DNA from: an uncultured Jannaschia sp.
Lineage (GTDB): Bacteria; Pseudomonadota; Alphaproteobacteria; Rhodobacterales; Rhodobacteraceae
Assembly (NCBI GenBank): GCA_937916365.1
Contig: CALFSY010000066.1
Location: 1-38,534 of the forward strand
Reading direction: 5' to 3'
Length of the DNA stretch: 38,534 nt
In this document: positions 24,198 to 31,572 of the stretch, piece after piece
How the letters are laid out: each line of letters begins with the position of its first letter
Position numbering within the stretch: the first letter of the stretch is position 1
Position numbers and translations under genes: made by a program
Notes under the pieces: model-generated
The model's input: the letters and a program-made list of their open reading frames with translations, nothing else
Database searches by the model: none
What the model was told of the DNA's origin: nothing

Positions 24198-24419
24198 TTA
24201 ATCCAGCTTTCGCGCCTCATCCTCTAACATAATCGGAATACCGCCGCGAATAGGGTAAGCAAGATAGGCAGCCTTGGAAATCAATTCTTGTCGTTCTGCA
24301 TCATAGCTCAGAGGCGCATGTGTCATGGGGCAAACCAACATTTCCAACATGCGCCGATCTGTTGGCACAGGTGTGGTTGTATTTGGTTCTGGTTCTACGG
24401 CTGCTATGGCTTTGGTCAT
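24198..24419 (-). CDS. Trm112 family protein (YcaR-like)
   Basis: This is a 73-residue member of the Trm112/UPF0434 family. The conserved region is MLEMLVCPMTHAPLSYDAER, followed by ELISKAAYLAYPIRGGIPIM with the LEDEAR ending. Eukaryotic Trm112 activates methyltransferases, and bacterial members are suspected of similar partner roles. Only one of the usual zinc cysteines is present. The first 20 residues are a Pro/Thr-rich extension. Its ATG overlaps the stop of the LON-domain gene by four bases, as ATGA. The trio thioredoxin-TPR, LON-N, Trm112 is a set order that I know from Rhodobacterales. Confidence 0.87.
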   Translation of the reverse strand: MTKAIAAVEPEPNTTTPVPTDRRMLEMLVCPMTHAPLSYDAERQELISKAAYLAYPIRGGIPIMLEDEARKLD

Positions 24420-25060
24420 TGTAAAATTTCCTCGGACGTGCCCTGGCGCATCGCAAATTCAATCAACGTCACCAAGGTTTCGCGCCTTGATCTAAGCGAT
24501 GGTGCCTCTAACAACGCCTGTTTTTCCTCGGCCCCGAACGGGCACAACATTGATAGCACATTGATCAGCATTTCGTCATCTGCCTCTCTTAGCAAATCCC
24601 AATCTGTGGAAAGCGACATGGCCTCAAAATAACGCACGAGGACATCCCAAAAGGCCGAGCGATCAAAACCTGTATCGATTTCGGCGGGGGCGAGGTCAGC
24701 ATCGAACCCATCCCACAAAACATCACAACGTCGATACGGGGTAAACCCTGTGATTTCCGCCTGAATACGATATCGGGCGACCCCCTTAAGCGTAATCATA
24801 TATCGCCCATCTTCGGTTTCCGAAAATTGTGTCACCCGACCGGCACAACCGATTTTATACAGACCCTTTTCTTTTTGGCCCGGCTTTCCAATCGGTTGAA
24901 TCATGCCAATCAACCGGTGGGACGTTTTTAACGCATCATCGAGCATGGTCAGATAGCGCGGTTCGAAAATATTTAGCGGTATACTTGACTGTGGTAACAA
25001 CACAGTCCGCGATAGCGGGAATATCGCAATCGTATTTGGCAAATCGCGCATGGAAAACAT
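24416..25060 (-). CDS. LON peptidase N-terminal (substrate-binding) domain protein
   Basis: This 214-residue protein consists only of the LON N-terminal domain, without ATPase or protease. The hallmark is IAIFPLSRTVLLPQSSIPLNIFEPRY, with the FEPRY motif, then IGMIQP and KIGCAGRVTQF. Stand-alone LON-N proteins are thought to bind substrates or act as adaptors in quality control. I take ATG at 25060, about ten bases behind GAGGG; GTG at 25066 is too close to it and an ATG at 25051 is another option. It starts 19 bp after the CnoX stop and overlaps trm112, so the three are one operon. Confidence 0.88.
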   Translation of the reverse strand: MFSMRDLPNTIAIFPLSRTVLLPQSSIPLNIFEPRYLTMLDDALKTSHRLIGMIQPIGKPGQKEKGLYKIGCAGRVTQFSETEDGRYMITLKGVARYRIQAEITGFTPYRRCDVLWDGFDADLAPAEIDTGFDRSAFWDVLVRYFEAMSLSTDWDLLREADDEMLINVLSMLCPFGAEEKQALLEAPSLRSRRETLVTLIEFAMRQGTSEEILQ

Positions 25061-25079
25061 AGACACAAGGCCCTCAAAA

Positions 25080-25991
25080 TTAAGAAAATATCATAGAACC
25101 AAGCCTGCGCCGCCCGTTGCGTGCAATCGGATCTTGGGGGGTAAGTGCCTCAAATATCGTGAAAAGCTGCGTTTTTGCGGCACTGTCATTCCAATCGCGG
25201 TCGCGGCGGAACAGTTCCAGCAACTGATCAACGGCGGCTTGTGTGTCGCCGGCGGCGTGTAATGCCTGGGCGTACTCAAACCGTGCCTGATGATCGCTGG
25301 GGTTGGCATCAACGGCGGCGGATAAATCTGCCAATGGCCCGGCATCGGCCGCCTGACGAGCAAGCGCAATTTGCGCACGGGCCGATTCTATTTCTGGGGC
25401 TGAGGCGACAGCGTCCGGGGCAGCGTTTATGATGGCCTCGGCCTTATCGACATCGCCCAAGGCCAAATGCGCCCGCGCCAACCCACCCATCGCCGCCGCA
25501 TTTTCGGGATCTTGCCCCAAGATGCCCGCGAAAATCTGCGCAGCATCGACAACCGCACCTTGGGTCAACATCTGTTCGGCTTGTGCGATAGCATCGGCCA
25601 AACCGCCATCCCCCGTAAGACCCACCAGTTGTTTGACAAAATTATCAATCTGGCTTTGGGCCACAGCGCCTTGGAATCCATCAACAGGTTGACCCTGCCA
25701 AAAGGCGTATACGGTGGGAATAGATTGCACACGTAGTTGCGCCGCGGTCTGTTGGTTGCGATCCACATCGACCTTGACCAACTTTACCTTGCCATTTTGG
25801 GCGCGCACGGCCTGTTCCAGCATGGGGGTCAACGTTTTGCACGGCCCACACCACGTGGCCCAGAAATCGACGATTACCGGTGTATCTTGGCTGGCCGTCA
25901 CCACATCCTGCATAAAGGTGGCGTCGGTGCTGTCTGTTATAATCGTCTCATCGGACGGCATAGCGCCGCTGGTTTGGCTAAATTCCAACAT
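25080..25991 (-). CDS. cnoX: CnoX/YbbN-type thioredoxin with TPR region
   Basis: This is a 303-residue cytosolic chaperedoxin. An N-terminal thioredoxin domain has the redox site WCGPC (Cys48, Cys51) and the cis-Pro loop QSIPTVYAF. Residues about 130-300 are helical repeats of the TPR type (for example GLARAHLALGDVDKAEAI). CnoX holds hypochlorite- or heat-damaged proteins and hands them to GroEL or DnaK. E. coli CnoX has lost the active CxxC (SQHC), whereas this protein keeps CGPC and could do thiol exchange, as is known for Caulobacter CnoX. It heads the leftward operon with LON-N and Trm112. Confidence 0.9.
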   Translation of the reverse strand: MLEFSQTSGAMPSDETIITDSTDATFMQDVVTASQDTPVIVDFWATWCGPCKTLTPMLEQAVRAQNGKVKLVKVDVDRNQQTAAQLRVQSIPTVYAFWQGQPVDGFQGAVAQSQIDNFVKQLVGLTGDGGLADAIAQAEQMLTQGAVVDAAQIFAGILGQDPENAAAMGGLARAHLALGDVDKAEAIINAAPDAVASAPEIESARAQIALARQAADAGPLADLSAAVDANPSDHQARFEYAQALHAAGDTQAAVDQLLELFRRDRDWNDSAAKTQLFTIFEALTPQDPIARNGRRRLGSMIFS

Positions 25992-26158
25992 ATCGCCCCC
26001 TGTTTCATCATTTAGTCAACTATATGGCCCGCATCGGGGACAGGCCAAGGGGGGATCGCACGACAAATGGGAATTGCACATAAATTTTGCGGTGGCATGA
26101 AAGACATCTGCACAGTGCGCGTTGGCGATCCTCGCGCCCCCAACACACCTTACAATTT

Positions 26159-26527
26159 TTATTCTTCAATCTTTTCTTTCCTAATATCTTTAAGGTCTAG
26201 GCCCAAGAAAAAGGCCAAAATGGATCGGATCAACACAAAAATACCAAGTGTGATAAGGCTATCGCGGGTTTGCACAAGACCGGAATGAATCACATCCGAC
26301 ACAACCATAAAGTCAATGGCCATAATAACATGGCTTAAGAATTCCACGCGAATATCTTGAAACAATTTGGCGCATTGATACCCGCGCAAGCGCTGAAATT
26401 CAAAGGCAACATAGCGAATCGTGAATTTCACGACGGTGAAAATCAAAATCGCATATCCGATCACATCAACAATAATTGTTACGGGATCAAGAATGATGAA
26501 AATGTTTTCGGCCATCGCAGCAAACAT
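26159..26527 (-). CDS. Small membrane protein, DUF1622-like
   Basis: This is a 122-residue protein with about three membrane helices: PVTIIVDVIGYAILIFTVV, the FLSHVIMAIDFMVVSDVI segment, and LITLGIFVLIRSILAFFLGL. The charged middle piece (YVAFEFQRLRGYQ) lies between helices 1 and 2, and the C-terminus is highly charged. The Asp-x-x-x-x-x-Asp pattern in the second helix and the later Arg match the DUF1622 family as I recall it. The function is unknown. The stop of the upstream FMN reductase lies 17 bp before the first ATG, suggesting cotranscription. Neither possible ATG (26527 or 26515) has a good ribosome site. Confidence 0.7.
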   Translation of the reverse strand: MFAAMAENIFIILDPVTIIVDVIGYAILIFTVVKFTIRYVAFEFQRLRGYQCAKLFQDIRVEFLSHVIMAIDFMVVSDVIHSGLVQTRDSLITLGIFVLIRSILAFFLGLDLKDIRKEKIEE

Positions 26528-26544
26528 TGGGGGGCCGTATTGGA

Positions 26545-27291
26545 TCAGCGGTATTCAGGATTGTCGAAATCGAAACGGCATCCGGCATCCCATTCGGATC
26601 GTTGGTTACCATGGGCCGGAACACCGCCTGCATCCTTTATCATCCGCGCCATGTGCATCAGGTTCCAGGTCATGAATGTGGTATTGCGATTTGTGAAATC
26701 ATTTTCCGGCCCCCCCGATCCATCATCAAGGTAAGAAGGGCCTGGCCCCGCCTCACCCAACCATGCGGCATCGGCCTGTGGGGGAATAACATAGCCGAGG
26801 TGTTGCAAAGAATACAAAATGTTCATCGCGCAATGCTTTGCCCCATCTTCATTGCCCGTGATCAGACATCCGCCAACGCGGCCATAATACGCATATTGCC
26901 CGTGATCGTTCAAAAGGTGTGAATTGCCATAAAGCCGTTCGATAACCTGGGTGCAGACCGACGATTTTTCGCCTAGCCAGATTGGGGACAACAACACCAA
27001 AATATCGGCGGCTTTGACCTTTTCAAAAATTTCGGGCCAGGCATCGTTTTCCCAGCCGTGCGCACGCATATCTGGCATCACACCTGTGGCGATAGGGTAA
27101 TCAACCGCCCGCAGCGTTTCGACAGTAACACCGTTTTTTTCCATAATCGCCTGGGAAATACGGGCCAATCCATCCGTGTGCGACATACCCGGTGAACGTT
27201 TCAAGGTGCAGTTGATGAACAACGCGCGTAAATCGCTGAAATCCCATTTGCTGGTGCTGCATTGCGCAAGTTGTTGTTCATTTAAGACCAT
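26545..27291 (-). CDS. NAD(P)H-dependent FMN reductase-like flavoprotein
   Basis: This is a 248-residue flavodoxin-like reductase. The pattern RALFINCTLKRSPGMSHTDG matches the FMN-phosphate binding loop of NADPH-dependent FMN reductases. DILVLLSPIWLGEKSS is the strand and loop that contact the isoalloxazine ring, and GGCLITGNEDGAKH is the third conserved element. The C-terminal 60 residues, after PSYLDDGSGG, are an extension typical of a bacterial subgroup. The donor and physiological acceptor are unknown. A small membrane protein follows within 17 bp; the response regulator lies 92 bp upstream on the same strand. Confidence 0.88.
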   Translation of the reverse strand: MVLNEQQLAQCSTSKWDFSDLRALFINCTLKRSPGMSHTDGLARISQAIMEKNGVTVETLRAVDYPIATGVMPDMRAHGWENDAWPEIFEKVKAADILVLLSPIWLGEKSSVCTQVIERLYGNSHLLNDHGQYAYYGRVGGCLITGNEDGAKHCAMNILYSLQHLGYVIPPQADAAWLGEAGPGPSYLDDGSGGPENDFTNRNTTFMTWNLMHMARMIKDAGGVPAHGNQRSEWDAGCRFDFDNPEYR

Positions 27292-27383
27292 GGTTTTTTC
27301 CTTAATCGTATTCGGGCAACCGATTTTCGTGATGTCATACCTAAACAGATAGCCTTCGTTGGGGGTATGGGCCAGGCAGATGC

Positions 27384-28070
27384 CTACGCCACCAAACGAT
27401 ACCCCCCCGATTCCGTCACCAATAATTGCGCGTTTGATGGATTGGGTTCGATTTTTTGGCGTAGGCGGTAAATGTGGGTTTCTAACGTGTGCGTTGTAAC
27501 GCCCGCATTATATCCCCAAACCTCGTGCAGCAAAACATCGCGGGCCACCACACCATCGCGGGCACGGTAGAGGTATTTTAGGATATTGGTTTCTTTTTCC
27601 GTTAAGCGGATTTTTCGCGCATCTTCGGTTTGCAACAGTTTCATTGCCGGTTTGAACGTGTATGGGCCAAGTTGAAAAACCGCATCTTCGGATTGTTCGT
27701 GTTGGCGCAGTTGCACCCGCACCCGCGCCAAAAGCACAGGAAAACGGAACGGTTTGGTCACATAATCATTTGCGCCGGCATCAAGGCCCAAAATCGTGTC
27801 GGAATCACTATCGTGACCCGTTAACATTATGATCGGGCATTTCACGCCTTGTTTGCGCATTAAACGGCACAACTCACGCCCATCGGTATCCGGCAAACCA
27901 ACGTCTAAGATGGCAAGATCATACAAATTTTCCCTTACCCTTTCCATCGCCTGGGCGCCTGTGGCGGCCTCAAACACGTCAAAATCCCCGGTCATGACCA
28001 ACTGTTCATACAGGGCTTCGCGTAAATCGTCGTCATCATCGACCAAAAGAATTTGTTTTAACGTTGTCAT
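27384..28070 (-). CDS. OmpR-family response regulator, CenR-like
   Basis: This 228-residue regulator has an N-terminal receiver domain with acidic pocket Asp11-Asp12, phospho-acceptor Asp56 (LAILDVGLPD), Thr84 and Lys106 (YVTKPF). The C-terminal winged helix includes RLTEKETNILKYLYRA and THTLETHIYRLRQKI. The MLTGHDSDSDTILGLDAGAND stretch resembles CenR, an essential envelope regulator in alphaproteobacteria; I am moderately sure. No partner kinase is adjacent. I chose ATG at 28070, with AAAGGA eight bases upstream. That ribosome site lies in one arm of a perfect 9-bp inverted repeat (28080-28111). Expression may therefore be controlled at translation. Confidence 0.93.
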   Translation of the reverse strand: MTTLKQILLVDDDDDLREALYEQLVMTGDFDVFEAATGAQAMERVRENLYDLAILDVGLPDTDGRELCRLMRKQGVKCPIIMLTGHDSDSDTILGLDAGANDYVTKPFRFPVLLARVRVQLRQHEQSEDAVFQLGPYTFKPAMKLLQTEDARKIRLTEKETNILKYLYRARDGVVARDVLLHEVWGYNAGVTTHTLETHIYRLRQKIEPNPSNAQLLVTESGGYRLVA

Positions 28071-28079
28071 CGCATCTAT

Positions 28080-28111
28080 CCTTTGCATTTGATATTCATC
28101 ACATGCAAAGG
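28080..28111 (-). promoter_or_regulatory. Inverted repeat that would sequester the regulator's Shine-Dalgarno
   Basis: CCTTTGCAT and ATGCAAAGG form a perfect 9-bp dyad with a 14-bp spacer. In the leftward mRNA the second arm is followed by ATAGATGCG and the ATG start. The AAAGG part of the ribosome site AAAGGA is therefore within the stem. It could be a translational switch, or a DNA operator for autoregulation. Confidence 0.6.
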
Positions 28112-28238
28112 GCGGTTGATTTTGACAACCTTACACGCATTTATGACAGTGGTTTTCACGCAGCCGTGTCAAAAATAGAGGGATTGTTTCAATCCCGCGC
28201 CACATACTACCCTATAAGGTGGTTAAGGAAATTTGCCC

Positions 28239-29333
28239 ATGTCTATCACCCCAAATGCAATGGAACAGATCGCGCGCGCGCGCACGGACATGCGTCGGGG
28301 GTTGCCATTTGTGATCGCAGATGGGGGCGACGGTCTTTTGGTTGTGGCTGCCGAAACAGTGAACGAAGATCGGTTTGGTTTTTTCGTCGCCCATCGGAAC
28401 CCCGCACCCGTGGTCACTCTCACGGCGTGGCGCGCCGCAACATTAAAGGCCCGCATTTATGACGATGATATTGCGCGTATAATTTTACCGCCCGATGTTG
28501 GCATAGCTTGGCTGCGGTGCTTGGCCGATCCCGCGCGGGATTTGGATATGCCGTTAAAAGGCCCCCTGCAAACGCTGCGTGATGGGCAGGCACGGCTGCA
28601 TCGTATGGCCATCGCCATGGCAAAATCTGCCCAGGTTTTGCCAGCGGTCCTTGCACTAACAATCGACAATCCGGCGGCATTTGCACAGGCGCACGATCTC
28701 AACATTCTGCCGGTCGATGCGATTGATGAAAATCTTACACACGAACATGCCCCTTTCCCCGTGGCGGCGGGGCAAATCCCACTGGCCGCGGCAGGGGCGG
28801 GGCGGGTGCATGTTTTCCGGCCCGCCGATGGAGGGGCCGAACATTACGCCATTGAAATTGGCCGCCCCGCGCGAAACCATCCGGTGTTAACCCGTTTGCA
28901 TTCCGCGTGTTTCACGGGGGATGTTTTAGGATCGTTGAAATGCGACTGTGGGCCCCAACTGCACAAAGCGTTGGCCGATATGGGTGAGGTTGGCGAAGGA
29001 TTGCTGATCTATCTTAATCAAGAGGGGCGCGGCATTGGGCTGGCCAATAAAATGCGCGCCTACACCCTGCAAGATCAGGGGTTTGACACTGTCGAGGCCA
29101 ACCATAGGCTTGGGTTTGAAGATGATGAACGCGATTTTCGTATCGGCGCCCATATCATAAAAACAATGGGGTTTGGATCCATTCGGCTGATGACAAATAA
29201 TCCCCGTAAGGTAGACATGATGCAGGCCATGGGGATTACCGTGACCGATCGGGTGCCTTTGATTGTGGGGAAAAATCCGCACAATGCGGCCTATTTAGCG
29301 GTCAAGGCGCAAAAATCGGGGCATTTGTTGTGA
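28239..29333 (+). CDS. ribA: GTP cyclohydrolase II with degenerate RibB-like N-terminal domain
   Basis: RibA converts GTP to 2,5-diamino-6-ribosylamino-pyrimidinone phosphate, the first committed step of riboflavin synthesis. The C-terminal half (about residues 195-364) has zinc ligands Cys224, Cys235 and Cys237 (CFTGDVLGSLKCDCG), then LIYLNQEGRGIGLANK and NHRLGFEDDERDF. The N-terminal 190 residues resemble the DHBP synthase (RibB) fold (RRGLPFVIADG and THEHAPFPV) but lack the acidic DEDRENE catalytic loop, so that domain is probably inactive. AAGGA nine bases upstream supports ATG at 28239. It is divergent from the CenR-like gene and overlaps the L,D-transpeptidase gene. Confidence 0.93.
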   Translation: MSITPNAMEQIARARTDMRRGLPFVIADGGDGLLVVAAETVNEDRFGFFVAHRNPAPVVTLTAWRAATLKARIYDDDIARIILPPDVGIAWLRCLADPARDLDMPLKGPLQTLRDGQARLHRMAIAMAKSAQVLPAVLALTIDNPAAFAQAHDLNILPVDAIDENLTHEHAPFPVAAGQIPLAAAGAGRVHVFRPADGGAEHYAIEIGRPARNHPVLTRLHSACFTGDVLGSLKCDCGPQLHKALADMGEVGEGLLIYLNQEGRGIGLANKMRAYTLQDQGFDTVEANHRLGFEDDERDFRIGAHIIKTMGFGSIRLMTNNPRKVDMMQAMGITVTDRVPLIVGKNPHNAAYLAVKAQKSGHLL

Positions 29334-29851
29334 TACCCGCCCTTACGCCGCGGGATATGGTGGTAACATCCCAGGGCCTTTGGTTTTGGGGGCGGTTATT
29401 TCCCTGTTCCATCGGGCGTGGGGGTATAACCCGCCACAAACGCGAAGGTGACGGCGCCACGCCCGCAGGCATCCATCATGTGGCGGGATGCCTTTACCGC
29501 GCGGATCGTATGGCATCGCCGCGTGTTGGGGCGCGGGCCATCGGGCCACGTGATTTATGGTGCGATGATCCGCAGGATCAAAACTATAACATGATGATGC
29601 GGGGGCCGTATGCGGCGTCTCATGAACGGCTGCGGCGGGGGGATCGGCAATACGATCTGGTGCTTATAACCGATTGGAATTGGCCCCACGCAACCCCGGG
29701 AAAAGGATCAGCCATTTTTATCCATGCCTGGCGTGGGCCTGGCCTTCCCACGGCGGGATGCGTTGCCCTAGCCGCGCCCCATTTGCGGTGGATCACAAAG
29801 CGGATCGAACACAACACGCGCTTAATCGTGCCGCCAAGCAGCATTGAATAG
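29330..29851 (+). CDS. L,D-transpeptidase (YkuD) family protein
   Basis: This is a 173-residue YkuD-fold protein. The catalytic signature FIHAWRGPGLPTAGCVAL gives His132 and the nucleophile Cys144. Family enzymes form L,D-crosslinks in peptidoglycan or attach lipoproteins. The GTG start at 29330 overlaps the ribA stop as GTGA. No signal peptide is visible at this start, nor at the internal ATG at residue 10, which is odd for an enzyme whose substrate is periplasmic. It may be exported by another route, have another substrate, or be a cytosolic paralogue. Coupling with ribA may be only positional. Confidence 0.85.
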   Translation: MIPALTPRDMVVTSQGLWFWGRLFPCSIGRGGITRHKREGDGATPAGIHHVAGCLYRADRMASPRVGARAIGPRDLWCDDPQDQNYNMMMRGPYAASHERLRRGDRQYDLVLITDWNWPHATPGKGSAIFIHAWRGPGLPTAGCVALAAPHLRWITKRIEHNTRLIVPPSSIE

Positions 29852-29936
29852 CAAAACTGCGAAATAACTACTGACTGATTTATAATACTTGTGTGCTGCG
29901 TGGTGTCCTTTTTCGGCCGTGGGCCAAAGCATCGCT

Positions 29937-30770
29937 TTATTCCCGCGCGGGATCGGCGGGATAGGTGCCTAAAATCTTTAACATACTGGTGAAATATCCC
30001 AATTCCTCTAGCGCGCGGGCAACGGGCGGATCGTCGGGGTGGCCTTCTATATCGGCATAAAATTGCGTTGCGTTGAACGACCCATCCACCATGTAGGATT
30101 CGAGCTTTGTCATATTCACGCCATTGGTCGCAAACCCGCCCATCGCCTTGTAAAGAGCGGCGGGAATGTTGCGCACGCGGAACACAAACGTTGTCATCAT
30201 GTGGGGTGCGCGGCGGGTCATATCCGGTTCCTGCGCCATGATAAGAAACCGCGTGGTGTTGGTGTCGTGATCTTCGATATGTTTGGCCAATACAGTCAGC
30301 CCATAAATTTCACCCGCCAGGTCAGAGGCCAACGCCGCCTTGGTTTTGTCGCCCCCCGCGGCCACATCCCGCGCGGCGCGGGCGTTATCGGGGCTGATGC
30401 GGCCCGTGATGTTATGGTCACGCAGAAACCGCGCGCATTGGGGCAATAGCACCAGATGACCCGACGCCTCGATTACATCGGCTAGGGTGGCCCCCGGCAC
30501 ACCTAACAAATTGATGTGCACCCGCACAAAAGCCTCATCAACGATATGAAGATCTGAATCGGGCAAAAGGCGATGAATATCGGCCACACGGCCATAGGTT
30601 GTGTTTTCCACAGGTAAAATTGCCTGCGCAGCGGCCCCCGAGACCACGGCGGCGATAGTATCTTCAAATGTTGCACACGGAAGGGGATCAAACCCCGGGC
30701 GTGCAGTATGGCAAGCCTGGTGCGAATAGGCGCCAGGTTCGCCTTGGAATGCGATGCGTTTTGGGGTCAT
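29937..30770 (-). CDS. pheA: Prephenate dehydratase
   Basis: This 277-residue enzyme turns prephenate into phenylpyruvate for phenylalanine synthesis. The catalytic domain begins RIAFQGEPGAYSHQAC, includes AILPVENTTYGRV, and has the catalytic NTTRFLIMAQ motif. A C-terminal ACT domain (from MMTTFVFRVRN, with KLESYMVDGSF in place of the common ESRP motif) senses phenylalanine for feedback inhibition. There is no chorismate mutase part, so this is the monofunctional form. It converges with the L,D-transpeptidase gene and is divergent from the cytochrome c gene. Confidence 0.95.
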   Translation of the reverse strand: MTPKRIAFQGEPGAYSHQACHTARPGFDPLPCATFEDTIAAVVSGAAAQAILPVENTTYGRVADIHRLLPDSDLHIVDEAFVRVHINLLGVPGATLADVIEASGHLVLLPQCARFLRDHNITGRISPDNARAARDVAAGGDKTKAALASDLAGEIYGLTVLAKHIEDHDTNTTRFLIMAQEPDMTRRAPHMMTTFVFRVRNIPAALYKAMGGFATNGVNMTKLESYMVDGSFNATQFYADIEGHPDDPPVARALEELGYFTSMLKILGTYPADPARE

Positions 30771-30896
30771 GGCGTAGGTTTGATCGAAATCCTGCGATGT
30801 GGGCGTTTGGTCGCGCTTTCTAAACCTTGCCTTAGGTATGGAAAACCCCCTAGATAGCTATAAAATGCGATAGGTAAACGACTAAGTGGGCTTGAA

Positions 30897-31415
30897 ATGT
30901 TCGATACAATGACAATCACAAAGGTAATTGGCGCCATGTGCGCGGCACTTTTGATTTTTCTCTTGGGGGGGTGGGCCGCAGAGGAAATGTATGCCATCGA
31001 CACGCATGGCGAAGACCACGTCGCCGGCTATTTTATTGAAACCGGCGGCGATGATGTGGACGATACAGAAACCCAGGTGGTCGAAGTTGCCTTTGCCGAT
31101 GTGTATGCCACCGCCGACGCCAGCGCGGGGGAACGTTTATGGCGGCAATGTTCGGCCTGCCATGCGTTGGAGCCGGGGCGCAATGGCACCGGCCCTTATC
31201 TGCACGGGATCGTCGGGCGCGCCAAACATAACGTTGAAGAATTTCGATATTCCGACGCGCTTATGGCGTTAGAGGGCGATTGGACAGCAGAAAATCTTTC
31301 AGAATTTATTGCAAACCCAAGGGAATATGCCCCCGGAACGGCGATGGTGTATAACGGCATGGCCGATGTGGAAGACCGTGCAAATCTAATTGCGTATTTA
31401 GCAACGTTTGAATGA
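30897..31415 (+). CDS. Membrane-anchored class I cytochrome c
   Basis: This is a 172-residue mitochondrial-type cytochrome c kept attached to the inner membrane by an uncleaved N-terminal helix (residues about 8-28, KVIGAMCAALLIFLLGG). An acidic, flexible linker follows (about residues 35-75, including GGDDVDDTET). The periplasmic heme domain has CSACH (Cys85, Cys88, His89) and the axial Met150 in GTAMVYNGM. The design matches CycM/cytochrome c-y proteins that carry electrons between the bc1 complex and terminal oxidases. It is monocistronic and divergent from pheA. Confidence 0.93.
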   Translation: MFDTMTITKVIGAMCAALLIFLLGGWAAEEMYAIDTHGEDHVAGYFIETGGDDVDDTETQVVEVAFADVYATADASAGERLWRQCSACHALEPGRNGTGPYLHGIVGRAKHNVEEFRYSDALMALEGDWTAENLSEFIANPREYAPGTAMVYNGMADVEDRANLIAYLATFE

Positions 31416-31572
31416 TTCATATACACCGCCCTTAGGGTTACGTGCCAAATGATCGTGCGGCCTACACAGACCCATAACATGTTTGTCACTTGCCAACATG
31501 CAGTGTGAATGACTAGCCTGCATAGACCCATTCAACATTTATCATTTCATGTATCCCAATACAGAGGTGCCC

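Noticed and set aside
28268..28281. CG dinucleotide run as a repeat element
   Set aside because: It encodes Ala-Arg codons at the start of ribA and is explained by coding sequence.
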